The notes: generated by a model from the sequence alone, not told the origin. A stretch of 20,580 nucleotides of DNA from Bacteroidota bacterium (GCA_023430725.1 JAEYZD010000107.1:1-20580); one strand, 5' to 3'. Numbered from the stretch's first letter, positions 13,494 to 20,580 are shown. Made by a program: numbers and translations.

Positions 13494-14297
13494 TCATTGC
13501 CTGAGCAGCGGGGCCAGCGTGGCTGCAACCGCCAGGTCCTCAGGTGTGGTTATTTTCAGATTCTCCCTGTTGCCATGGGTAAGGTGAATTTTTATCCCGT
13601 CAGCCTCCGCCACGGTGGCATCATCGGTGAAAGAGGCATCAAACTCCCGGTCGTAGGCTTTGATTATCACGCTTCCGCGAAATACCTGCGGCGTCTGTAT
13701 CAGGCGCACCGTACTGCGATGCACCGGCCTGCTGTCAGGGCCGTCGAGCACTCTGACCGAGTCTGCCGGCTCGATGAACGGGATTGCATTGCCGAACTCC
13801 TCCGCATCGGAGAAGCAGCGCCAGATTGTGTCATGGCTCACCAGCGGCCTGACGCCGTCATGTATTGCGATGAGAGTTTCGGCATCCCGGAATTCATTAA
13901 CTCCGGCGCCGGTAGGTCCATCACCGCGTACAGCATCCGGCCCAGCTGCACTTCCGTCACCGGGAACAGCCTGTTTGCGGGCTGACCATTTCATCTCAGC
14001 CGCCACCTGCTCGAGCCCTGCCTTTACCGAATGAAATCTCTCTTCCCCGCCGGCAACCACAGTATGCGAAACGCCAAACGAGTGCTCCTCGCAAAGCTGC
14101 CGCCAGAGCGAGTGATGCTCAGCAGGCAGCACAACAATTATACTTATCAGCGGATCAAAGGTGCTGAAACGCTCAACGGTGTGCATCAGCACCGGCCTCC
14201 CGGCAAGCAGCAGAAACTGCTTCGGAAGAGCCGCCTTCATTCGCCGTCCGCTGCCACCGGCAACTATTATGCAATACCTTTTCACCGTCCCGCACAT
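13494..14297 (-). CDS. ispD: 2-C-methyl-D-erythritol 4-phosphate cytidylyltransferase
   Basis: Third enzyme of the MEP isoprenoid pathway: it couples CTP with MEP to form CDP-ME in the cytosol. Motifs: IIVAGGSGRRM (CTP loop, ~11-20), LPKQF with K26, VVAGGEERFHSV (~80-91), IHDGVRPLV (~145-153), QTPQVF (~201-206) and FTDDA (~223-227). At 267 residues it is longer than the usual 225-240. The excess is a Gly/Ala/Asp/Pro-rich block at ~104-138 between the HSVKAGL helix and the HDGVRP strand, made of two 12-residue near repeats. ATG 14297 is used; a GTG four codons later would give MKRYCIIVAGG and is equally plausible. It starts 41 bases after the acyl-CoA ligase stop. Confidence 0.93.
   Translation of the reverse strand: MCGTVKRYCIIVAGGSGRRMKAALPKQFLLLAGRPVLMHTVERFSTFDPLISIIVVLPAEHHSLWRQLCEEHSFGVSHTVVAGGEERFHSVKAGLEQVAAEMKWSARKQAVPGDGSAAGPDAVRGDGPTGAGVNEFRDAETLIAIHDGVRPLVSHDTIWRCFSDAEEFGNAIPFIEPADSVRVLDGPDSRPVHRSTVRLIQTPQVFRGSVIIKAYDREFDASFTDDATVAEADGIKIHLTHGNRENLKITTPEDLAVAATLAPLLRQ
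13884..13988 (-). repeat. In-frame insertion with 36-bp tandem repeat in ispD
   Basis: Two diverged units begin at about 13917 and 13953 on the + strand (TCCATCACCGCG and TCCGTCACCGGG), an offset of 36 bases or 12 codons. They encode AVPGDGSAAGPD and AVRGDGPTGAGV. The block falls between conserved IspD motifs, in a part that is normally a short loop. Confidence 0.65.
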
Positions 14298-14306
14298 TAT
14301 GGAAGA

Positions 14307-14322
14307 GGCCCCCTGCGGGGCC
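14307..14322 (-). other. GC-rich hairpin between the acyl-CoA ligase and ispD
   Basis: Stem GGCCCC/GGGGCC with a 4-base loop; an outer GAGG/CCTC can also pair. It lies 10-25 bases before the ispD ATG, with no T tract after it. It could slow or protect the transcript, or affect ispD initiation. Confidence 0.45.
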
Positions 14323-14338
14323 CCTCCTGATAAAAGTT

Positions 14339-15991
14339 TTAGTTCTTCATGTAGAGATAACGCTTGATGCTCTTCTTCGGCGTCTTTGCAAACTCCTCGG
14401 GATGAACCCTGAACTTGGTCACAACCATATACTCCGGAAGCTTGTTATTGACATCCTTCCTGATGTGATCAAGCGCGGCTGCCAGCCCGTCCTCCCCGAT
14501 GCCGTCGTTCCTGAGTGCCTCATAATCCGGATAGATGAGCCCTACAAGCTTGTCGTCCTCAGAGATGACAACCGACTCTATCACATACTTGTAATTGTTT
14601 ATCTTCGATTCGATCTCCTCAGGATAGATGTTCTTACCCGAAGGCCCCAGAAGCATGTCCTTGCTCCTCCCCTTGATGTATATGTAACCGTCCTTGTCTA
14701 TCACCCCGAGGTCTCCGGTGTGCATCCATCCGTCCTCGTCAATCACCTCTTTGGTGGCCTTCTCGTTCTTGTAGTATCCGAGCATCACGTTGTCACCGCG
14801 CAGGATTATCTCGCCAACAGTATTCTGCGGATCGGGAGATTCAATCTTAACCTCCAGTGTATCAACAGCCTTGCCACATGAAGCGAACCGTGCCGTCCTC
14901 CATCCGTCATAGGCGATCAGCGGACCGCACTCGGTCATGCCGTAACCAACGGCATAACGCATCCCGATCTTCCTGAAAAACCTCTCGGCATCGGCATTGA
15001 ATGCCGCACCGCCAATGACGATCTCCTTGAACCGTCCGCCAAAGCTCGTCTCAAGCTTCTCACGCACCTTCCTGAAAAGGATCTTGTTTATGCCGGGAAT
15101 CTTGAGCAAAACCTTCATCGTGGGCTTGCTGATAACCGGGAGCAGCTGCTTCTTGTAAACCTTCTCAATCACAAGCGGCACCGACAGAATCAGGCGAGGC
15201 CTGATCTCCTTGAATGCCTGTATCAGTATCTGCGGCGAAGGAGTTTTTGTGAGAATGGTAATATGACAGCCGTATGTAAAGGGGAAGAGAAACTCGAAGG
15301 CGCCGCCGTACGTGTGCGCCAGGGGAAGAAATGAGACAACGGGGTCACCCGACTCAAGCGGCATGTTTTTCTGCGCATAGCGAATATTGGCAGCGAGACT
15401 CCTGTGAGGAATCATGACACCCTTTGAGAATCCTGTGGTGCCTGAAGTATAGCTGAGGGCCGCCAGCTTCTCGTTGTCGATGGCTGAAAATTTTATGTCA
15501 TCCTTGCTGAAGGATGGATATGCCTTCGCAAACTTCTCATCCAGGCTTTTGTATATCTCCGTAATCTTTTCTGAGCGGCTCAGAAGCATCTCAAATGAAT
15601 CGAGGCTCCTGGCGCACTTTATCTCCCTGATCTTGTCAGGCTCAAGCGACTCCCACAGCTTGTCATCAACAAACAGGATCTTCGAGTCAGAGTGATTGAT
15701 GATATTATGCAGGTCGTCAGGCTTGAAGTCGGGAAGTATAGGCACAACCACGGCGCCGTAAGTAACTACCGCGAGGTACATTGCACACCAGTTCGCAGAG
15801 TTCCTGCCAAGAAGCGCAATCTTGTCGCCCTCCTCAATACCGCATTCCCTGAAAGCGATATGCTGTTTGACCATCATCCCGGCAATCTGCCTGTAGGAAT
15901 AGCCTTTCTCGCGGTAATTCGAAAGCGCCTCTTTATCCCAGTTTTTCCTGATGCTCTCCTCAACGTAGGAGATAAATCTTTCCTTGATCAT
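14339..15991 (-). CDS. Long-chain fatty-acid--CoA ligase (AMP-binding)
   Basis: A 550-residue adenylate-forming enzyme that activates a fatty acid to acyl-AMP and then acyl-CoA in the cytosol or at the inner membrane. Motifs: YTSGTTGFSKGV (P-loop, 181-192), FLPLAHTYGGAFEF, VGYGMTECGP (A5), HTGDLGVIDKDGYIYIKGR (A7-A8, ~430-450) and a C-terminal KTPKKSIKR with the adenylation lysine near 539. The length is slightly short of the 560-600 common for FadD. The ATG at 15991 is used. A TAAATTTG box lies 29 bases upstream. The acyl chain specificity cannot be read. Confidence 0.9.
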   Translation of the reverse strand: MIKERFISYVEESIRKNWDKEALSNYREKGYSYRQIAGMMVKQHIAFRECGIEEGDKIALLGRNSANWCAMYLAVVTYGAVVVPILPDFKPDDLHNIINHSDSKILFVDDKLWESLEPDKIREIKCARSLDSFEMLLSRSEKITEIYKSLDEKFAKAYPSFSKDDIKFSAIDNEKLAALSYTSGTTGFSKGVMIPHRSLAANIRYAQKNMPLESGDPVVSFLPLAHTYGGAFEFLFPFTYGCHITILTKTPSPQILIQAFKEIRPRLILSVPLVIEKVYKKQLLPVISKPTMKVLLKIPGINKILFRKVREKLETSFGGRFKEIVIGGAAFNADAERFFRKIGMRYAVGYGMTECGPLIAYDGWRTARFASCGKAVDTLEVKIESPDPQNTVGEIILRGDNVMLGYYKNEKATKEVIDEDGWMHTGDLGVIDKDGYIYIKGRSKDMLLGPSGKNIYPEEIESKINNYKYVIESVVISEDDKLVGLIYPDYEALRNDGIGEDGLAAALDHIRKDVNNKLPEYMVVTKFRVHPEEFAKTPKKSIKRYLYMKN

Positions 15992-16019
15992 GACTTTGGA
16001 GTTTTCTTTTTTTATGGAT

Positions 16020-16027
16020 CAAATTTA
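16020..16027 (-). promoter_or_regulatory. Putative -7 box of the acyl-CoA ligase gene
   Basis: TAAATTTG on the - strand fits TAnnTTTG. No clear TTTG was found at -33, so the site is tentative. It could allow separate expression of the downstream five genes. Confidence 0.35.
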
Positions 16028-16048
16028 AGCTTTTAAAATAATGTAGTG

Positions 16049-16441
16049 TCAGAACCTGTAAAGCACAAGCGCAACAACCGCCATCACCAGGTTCACTGCC
16101 GTGAAGATAATATTATACCTGACCCTCTGTCCGCTGAACCGTTCAATCTTCCTTGAAAAAATCCCGGCAGTAGGTACGAAAAGCACGACCAGGAAAATAA
16201 AGAATTCAGGGCCGTCAAACACCTGGCTCACACCGCCTCCGCGAAGACTTGCCAGGTATATCACTAGCAAAGTCACCAGAAGATAGACCAGGTAGCTCCC
16301 CTTCAGCGCGAGGGTTGACAGCGGTCTGGCATGATGCATCTTGTGGGGCTTGAGATACGCATATGCGATGGAGAAGACAATCACAATCAAGACAGCGCCC
16401 AGTATATAGTTCATCATCTCCGGCAGGTTAAACTTATTCAT
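16049..16441 (-). CDS. Four-helix integral membrane protein, unknown function
   Basis: A 130-residue protein I do not recognise. Hydrophobic stretches at ~9-30 (MMNYILGAVLIVIVFSIAYAYL), ~49-66 (SYLVYLLVTLLVIYLASL), ~79-95 (FFIFLVVLFVPTAGIFS) and ~108-130 (YNIIFTAVNLVMAVVALVLYRF) predict four transmembrane helices with short loops. The first loop, KPHKMHHARP, is basic and probably cytoplasmic. It starts 25 bases after the ROK kinase stop and ends 57 bases before the acyl-CoA ligase, so it is probably in the same transcript. No catalytic motif is visible. Confidence 0.75.
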   Translation of the reverse strand: MNKFNLPEMMNYILGAVLIVIVFSIAYAYLKPHKMHHARPLSTLALKGSYLVYLLVTLLVIYLASLRGGGVSQVFDGPEFFIFLVVLFVPTAGIFSRKIERFSGQRVRYNIIFTAVNLVMAVVALVLYRF

Positions 16442-16466
16442 TCACTCTATCACGCAGGGTTAACTA

Positions 16467-17441
16467 TTATGCCATCTCAAGTGATGACCATACAAGTGAG
16501 CTGGCGCCGAGCACTGCGGCATTCTGGGTGCTCAGTTCCGATGGGAGCAGCTTCACCTTGTCACGGTAGATGTAGAGCAGGTTCTCCTCCATATGCTTCT
16601 TCGCCGGCTCGAAGATCAGCTCCTTCGCAAGGGCGAGTCCGCCGAAGAGGAAAATTGCTTCCGGGTTTGTGTGCGCCACCACGTCGGCCAGCTTGAACCC
16701 GAGCATCGCCCCGGTGTGCTCGAAGGCCTCGAGTGCAATCGGGTCCCCCCTTCGCGCTGCTTCATAGATCATCTTTGAATCGAGCTCCTCGAAGCTGTGC
16801 CTGCGCAGCTCGCTCTCATCCAGCCTGTCAGCCATAATCTTCAGGACAGTGCGCTTCAGGCCGGTGGCTGAGACGTAGGTCTCGAGGCACCCCTTGCGCC
16901 CGCACCCGCAGTCGCGGTTCGATTGCCCGGGCCTGATGATTGTATGTCCTATCTCGCCGGCGAATCCGTCGTGTCCGTAGACCAGCTTGCCGTCAACAAC
17001 GAAACCGCTGCCGAGGCCCGTGCCAAGGGTTATCACCACAAAGTTCTTCATGTTCCGGGCACCGCCGTAGATCATCTCACCCACGGCTGCCGCGTTGGCA
17101 TCGTTTGTCACAATCACCGGCAGCGATGTGTGGCGTGCGAAGATGTCTGCCAGGGGGATGATCCCCTTCCATGGCATGTCAGCCGGGTACTCGATAGTAC
17201 CCTTGTTGATGTTGCCCATTGGCGCCCCGATGCCGTAACCGAGGATCTCAAGATCCATCCCGGCCTTCTGCGCCGTGAGCATCATCTTTTCATACAGGGC
17301 GGCGACAAACACCTCGGGCTCATCATAGTGCTTCGTCATTATCTGGTCCTCGGCAAGGATCTTGCCCGTCCGGTCCACAAATCCGAAGATTGTGTTTGTT
17401 CCTCCGATATCAATCCCGGCAACTGTCCGTATCTTTTCCAT
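16467..17441 (-). CDS. ROK-family sugar kinase
   Basis: A 324-residue cytosolic kinase that phosphorylates a hexose or amino sugar at C6 with ATP. ROK landmarks: IDIGGTN (ATP phosphate loop, 10-16), VTNDANAAAVGE with catalytic D114, LGTGLGSGFV, GEIGH (162-166) and the zinc-binding CGCGRKGCLETY (C178, C180, C185). Length is normal for glucokinase, N-acetylglucosamine kinase and relatives. Position after the SIS-domain and PIG-L genes suggests glucosamine or GlcNAc as the substrate; glucose is the main alternative. It has a possible promoter of its own in the 87-base gap. Confidence 0.92.
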   Translation of the reverse strand: MEKIRTVAGIDIGGTNTIFGFVDRTGKILAEDQIMTKHYDEPEVFVAALYEKMMLTAQKAGMDLEILGYGIGAPMGNINKGTIEYPADMPWKGIIPLADIFARHTSLPVIVTNDANAAAVGEMIYGGARNMKNFVVITLGTGLGSGFVVDGKLVYGHDGFAGEIGHTIIRPGQSNRDCGCGRKGCLETYVSATGLKRTVLKIMADRLDESELRRHSFEELDSKMIYEAARRGDPIALEAFEHTGAMLGFKLADVVAHTNPEAIFLFGGLALAKELIFEPAKKHMEENLLYIYRDKVKLLPSELSTQNAAVLGASSLVWSSLEMA

Positions 17442-17466
17442 ACTTAAAAACAGAGTTAACTAAACG

Positions 17467-17497
17467 TAAATATACATTTTAGATTTAACCGGCGAAA
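17467..17497 (-). promoter_or_regulatory. Putative promoter of the ROK kinase gene
   Basis: On the - strand: TTTC (17494-17497), 19 bases, then TATATTTA (17467-17474). The same elements and spacing occur before the propeller kinase at 5195-5225. The leader would be about 19 bases. A small CCGGC/GCCGG dyad lies just upstream. Confidence 0.4.
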
Positions 17498-17528
17498 CTA
17501 ATTTGCCGGCTGGTGCGGTCAGTTTATG

Positions 17529-18551
17529 CTATTTTCCGGCGGGGACGTACTCGTTCCCTACCTTCCTTGCGCGTACGGGATGGTCAAGATCGATGCCGAG
17601 GGCAATGCCGGTCTCAACCAGGATGTTCCACCCTGCCGCCAGCTGAAGGTACTCGGCATAGTCGCCTCCCTTCGGTATGACGATTGTCGGGAAGATTGTC
17701 TTCTCCTCTGCTATCGCGATTACATGCACGCCGGCACCCTTCACGATGCACTCCATGAACTTGTCATGATCATGCTCGAACGGACCGACCCATATCAGCA
17801 CCTCGTCCTTGTTCATCACCTCCTCTATCCCGTGCAGAGCGAAGGTCCCCTCGAGAAAGGCGGATTTCTTGCGGGTGATCTCGTTGGTCTTGAGGGCGAG
17901 CTCGGCTGCGACGCCGTTATCGCGTCCCGCGAAGTAAATCATGCCCGCATTCCGGACCCTGTCAATTATCTTCTTGTCGGCCTTTGCCGTAAGTACCTCC
18001 TCCATCTGCTCTGCCGCCTTGCGAAGTCCCGCCATCTTCATGCCGCGAAGGTTTCGCATAAGCGAATCATAGAAGAGAGCCTGCTCCGCGACTGACTTGG
18101 TGGCGGCGACGGCATTCTCCTTGCCGCACCTGAGCACGTGAGCCGCATGGGCCGTCTTCTCAAGCCTGGTGCCGGGATTGGCAGTAAGACCGAAGATTGC
18201 ATCATGCTTTTTCTTCTTCAGCGCCTCAACCAGACGTATCACCTCCTTGGTCTGACCCGAGTTGGAGGCGGCGAAAACCACGAAGTCGTTCAGGTTGTAC
18301 TCCAGCGACTGTGTGCAGCCCTCCGTCAGCACAGGCAGGAGAAACTCCCTCTTCAGGTTGGCGAAGATGGCCCGTTTTGCAGGGAAGAGACGGCTGCTCC
18401 CCTCACCGGTAAGAAAGAGCCCCTTTTTATTTTTGAATGCCGGGACGAATGGGATTGATGACTCGGGCCGGAACGATTTGACGATGCCGGGGGTCTCCAT
18501 CATCTCGCGCACCAGCGCATACTTGCTGTATTTTTTGTCAGTCAGGTTCAT
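17529..18551 (-). CDS. SIS-domain sugar isomerase / amino-sugar deaminase (GlmS-isomerase-like)
   Basis: A 340-residue protein with two SIS folds and no glutaminase domain. The first (~40-165) has LFLTGEGSS, SNSGQT (96-101, phosphosugar-binding) and ENAVAATKS (145-153). The second (~195-330) has IYFAGRDNGVAAELALKTNEITRKKSAFLEGTFALHGIEEV, matching the active-site helix and HG loop of the GlmS isomerase domain (E217, K221, E224, H240). Such stand-alone proteins include the archaeal glucosamine-6-phosphate deaminase GlmD and fructosamine/AgaS-type enzymes. It sits 11 bases after the PIG-L gene. A glucosamine-6-phosphate deaminase role is inferred from context. Confidence 0.87.
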   Translation of the reverse strand: MNLTDKKYSKYALVREMMETPGIVKSFRPESSIPFVPAFKNKKGLFLTGEGSSRLFPAKRAIFANLKREFLLPVLTEGCTQSLEYNLNDFVVFAASNSGQTKEVIRLVEALKKKKHDAIFGLTANPGTRLEKTAHAAHVLRCGKENAVAATKSVAEQALFYDSLMRNLRGMKMAGLRKAAEQMEEVLTAKADKKIIDRVRNAGMIYFAGRDNGVAAELALKTNEITRKKSAFLEGTFALHGIEEVMNKDEVLIWVGPFEHDHDKFMECIVKGAGVHVIAIAEEKTIFPTIVIPKGGDYAEYLQLAAGWNILVETGIALGIDLDHPVRARKVGNEYVPAGK

Positions 18552-18562
18552 GATCAGCTATA

Positions 18563-19330
18563 TTACAGTTTAACAATGAATTCTTTCAGGTCACGCTGCA
18601 CCTGCGGGTCCTTCTGGAAGCCTCCGCCAAGATGCTGCCAGTAAGGCTCGGCATACTCCACTCCCGCCATCCTGCCGTAGTTCTTGTTTCCCTCAAGCAC
18701 ATAGCCGAAGAAATCGTCAATCTTGTGCATGTGCTTCATCAGGTCAAGCTGCGACTGGTGTTTTCCCAGCATATCTATCTTGGTCTGCACCGCGCTTGTC
18801 ACGTCCACGAAGAAGTGAGGAGAGGTGAGCTGCGATCCGAGCGGGTCACTGAGCGTCAGAGGCGATGTGTGATACAGCAGGGGTGTCACCTCAAGCGGTT
18901 TTTCCTTCACCGGAACCGGGTCAAGCGAGGCGACCATCGCGGCAGCTTCGACTATCGCGGCCGTGGCACGGTGGTCCGGATGGTAATCGTTGGGCAGGTG
19001 TGTGAAGATGATGCCCGCACGCACCTTTCGCATCAGCGATATCAGCTTAAGCCGTATCTCCGGACTGTCAAAGAGAGAACCGTCGATGCCTCCCATAGTA
19101 TAATACTCTGCGTCGAGAACCGCCGCAGCAGCTTTCGCCTCGCCGAAACGGAGACGTGCCGTCTCTTCCATGCTCATGTTGCACCCCCCGAGATCACCTC
19201 CGGTCATGGTGGCAATAACTATTTTGTATCCCCTGTCGTGAAGCAGTTTGAGCACGCCGGCGTTCCATGCCTCGGCATCATCCGGATGTGCGTTGATTGA
19301 CAGGGCTACTTTGTTGAATTCAGTTGCCAT
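18563..19330 (-). CDS. PIG-L family N-acetyl sugar deacetylase
   Basis: A 255-residue zinc-dependent deacetylase of the LmbE/PIG-L superfamily, which removes acetyl groups from N-acetylglucosamine derivatives. The metal and catalytic motif is AHPDDAE (14-20), and HLPNDYHPDHRAT (111-123) supplies the second HPDH pair. TMTGGDLGG follows the second strand. No signal peptide is visible, so it is probably cytosolic. Relatives act on diacetylchitobiose, bacillithiol or mycothiol precursors, and GlcNAc-PI. The 11-base gaps to the phosphofructokinase and SIS genes point to amino-sugar catabolism; thiol biosynthesis (BshB-like) is the main alternative, but no BshA/BshC gene is in view. Confidence 0.9.
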   Translation of the reverse strand: MATEFNKVALSINAHPDDAEAWNAGVLKLLHDRGYKIVIATMTGGDLGGCNMSMEETARLRFGEAKAAAAVLDAEYYTMGGIDGSLFDSPEIRLKLISLMRKVRAGIIFTHLPNDYHPDHRATAAIVEAAAMVASLDPVPVKEKPLEVTPLLYHTSPLTLSDPLGSQLTSPHFFVDVTSAVQTKIDMLGKHQSQLDLMKHMHKIDDFFGYVLEGNKNYGRMAGVEYAEPYWQHLGGGFQKDPQVQRDLKEFIVKL

Positions 19331-19341
19331 TAGCTATATGT

Positions 19342-20547
19342 TTATTTTAGAACCATTATTTTTTTAAGTCTTACAAAATCAGGAACCTCGCCGGTCAGCG
19401 GCTTCATGTATTTTATGAATGCGTCAGAGACGAAGTTGCCGGCGGCATTGAAGTACTCCTTCGGCATCGGTTTGGCGGCGATTGCCACATTGCTCAGCGG
19501 CACTTTGCCGTAGACAACCTCATATGGATTATCAGATTTTCTCTCGATGGTAACCATGTATCCCGATTCACCCTTCTCGGCAAGGTGCACGGCCTCGATG
19601 CCGCAACGGTAAGCCTCCTCGAGATCAATGGGGACGGCCCTGACGAAATCGCTCATTATCAGTGACTCCGGCACCTGAAACTCACCCCTGATGCCAAACT
19701 CGGAGGAGATCATCCGGTGAAGGGTGATAGCCACGCTGGCGCCTCCCATTGCGCCGAACTCTGTGTTGCTGAACTTGTCCTTCACAACTGATGCGCTGAC
19801 AGGTGTTCCATCCTCGTATTTGATCCCTTCGCCGGCAACTACGGAGACCCATCCGAACCTCCTGATGCACTGATCAGCGGCGGCCAGGAATTTATCCTTG
19901 TCAAAAGCATGTTCCGGGGCATAGATCAGGTGAGGGGCATCGTCCTCATCACGTTTAGCCATTGCTGTGGCGGCTGCCAGCCAGCCTGCATCACGCCCGA
20001 TAGTCTGGTAGATGACGAACTGGTCAACCTGCTTCATGTCCCGCGCGAGCATCCCTGCCTGCTTGACATTCAGGATGTTGGACCATGCTGCCGAGGCGAA
20101 GCCGGGTGTGTGGTCAGTGCCGAAGAGGTCGTTGTCAACGGTCTTCGGGATCCCCACGCCGGTGAGTTCGTAGCCCTGGCTCCGGCAATAGGCCTCAACC
20201 CGGTGGATCGTATCCATAGTGTCATTCCCGCCGATAAGGAAAAAGTACCTGATATCATATTTCTGAAGTACGCTGAGGATCTTCGGAAAGTCCTCCTCCT
20301 TCAGCTTATGACGCGAGGAGCCCAGTGCTGACGACGGCGTGCGGCGCAGACCGTGGATGATCTCCGGCGGCTGTGCCATCAGGTCGAAGAGCCATTCGTT
20401 CATGAAGCCTTCGATGCCGTAGTTCATACCGTAAACGTCGGCTATTGCTTCTGATCGCCTTGCGGCGTCAATAACTCCCGCGAGGCTCGAGTTGATTACT
20501 GTTGTGGGGCCGCCCGACTGGCCTATTACTGCATTTCCCTTTGTCAT
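19342..20547 (-). CDS. 6-phosphofructokinase, pyrophosphate-type
   Basis: A 402-residue glycolytic enzyme forming fructose-1,6-bisphosphate. Motifs: GNAVIGQSGGPTTVINSSLAG at the N-terminus, LIGGNDTMDT (105-112), GIPKTVDNDLFGTDHTPGFASA (132-153) and a GGASVAITL region. ATP enzymes have GGDGS. Here Asp stands at the second variable position and Lys follows Pro in PKTVDND, both marks of pyrophosphate-dependent enzymes. The first acidic residue is Asn (GGND rather than GGDD). ATG 20547 is used because MTKGNAVIGQSGG matches the family; the frame stays open to the window edge, but that part is a partial duplication. It starts the PIG-L/SIS run, with an 11-base gap. Confidence 0.9.
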   Translation of the reverse strand: MTKGNAVIGQSGGPTTVINSSLAGVIDAARRSEAIADVYGMNYGIEGFMNEWLFDLMAQPPEIIHGLRRTPSSALGSSRHKLKEEDFPKILSVLQKYDIRYFFLIGGNDTMDTIHRVEAYCRSQGYELTGVGIPKTVDNDLFGTDHTPGFASAAWSNILNVKQAGMLARDMKQVDQFVIYQTIGRDAGWLAAATAMAKRDEDDAPHLIYAPEHAFDKDKFLAAADQCIRRFGWVSVVAGEGIKYEDGTPVSASVVKDKFSNTEFGAMGGASVAITLHRMISSEFGIRGEFQVPESLIMSDFVRAVPIDLEEAYRCGIEAVHLAEKGESGYMVTIERKSDNPYEVVYGKVPLSNVAIAAKPMPKEYFNAAGNFVSDAFIKYMKPLTGEVPDFVRLKKIMVLK

Positions 20548-20576
20548 AAGCTGGAGTTGATTACTGTTGCGGGGCC
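20548..20576. repeat. Partial duplication of the phosphofructokinase 5' coding sequence
   Basis: These 29 bases match 20483-20511 at 26 positions, with a 65-base offset, so the copy lies out of frame just before the ATG. The source encodes the GGPTTVINSS phosphate loop. The window ends four bases later. Confidence 0.75.
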
Positions 20577-20580
20577 ACAC

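Noticed and set aside
18632..19300. A 222-residue + strand ORF opposite the PIG-L gene
   Set aside because: It is a shadow of a gene with conserved zinc-site motifs.

Overview
The window reads as an accessory-plus-housekeeping segment of a Bacteroidota chromosome, probably Bacteroidales-like. The signs are several TAnnTTTG-type -7 boxes, a beta-propeller/Y_Y_Y sensor kinase paired with a LytTR regulator, tandem secreted GH29 fucosidases, a pyrophosphate-type phosphofructokinase, and starts that mostly lack Shine-Dalgarno sequences. Protein assignments come from reading motifs in the translations; no database search was run.

Layout. (1) 1-3353, + strand: the 3' part of penicillin-binding protein 1C, then a two-PAS histidine kinase. 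(2) 3354-3505: a promoter, tRNA-Val(GAC) and its terminator. (3) About 3515-5186: a repeat island. An IS200-type HUH transposase of the REP-associated (RAYT) kind and a small SPOR-domain membrane protein, both on the - strand, lie between two clusters of short hairpin repeats arranged as inverted copies, including a perfect 40-bp inverted repeat. (4) 5243-8896, + strand: a propeller sensor kinase and its LytTR response regulator, followed by an intergenic region with a strong terminator. (5) 9238-20547, - strand: ten co-directional genes. Read 5' to 3' they are PPi-type phosphofructokinase, PIG-L deacetylase, SIS-domain sugar isomerase/deaminase, ROK kinase, a four-helix membrane protein, acyl-CoA ligase, IspD, a GNAT-like protein and two GH29 alpha-L-fucosidases.

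How the genes may work together. PFK, PIG-L, SIS and ROK form a coherent amino-sugar route: deacetylation, phosphorylation, deamination/isomerisation to fructose-6-phosphate, and entry into glycolysis. This resembles the Dac/GlmD logic known from Thermococcales chitin catabolism more than the usual NagA/NagB route. The downstream fucosidases could release fucose from host or algal glycans.

Two patterns run beyond the gene list. One is the RAYT with its REP-like units. The other is repeated in-frame gain of low-complexity or tandem-repeat DNA in five protein genes (PBP1C, IspD, the GNAT-like protein and both fucosidases), in one case carrying a palindrome-bearing element of intergenic type. 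The window ends just upstream of the phosphofructokinase start, where part of that gene's own 5' coding sequence recurs out of frame.
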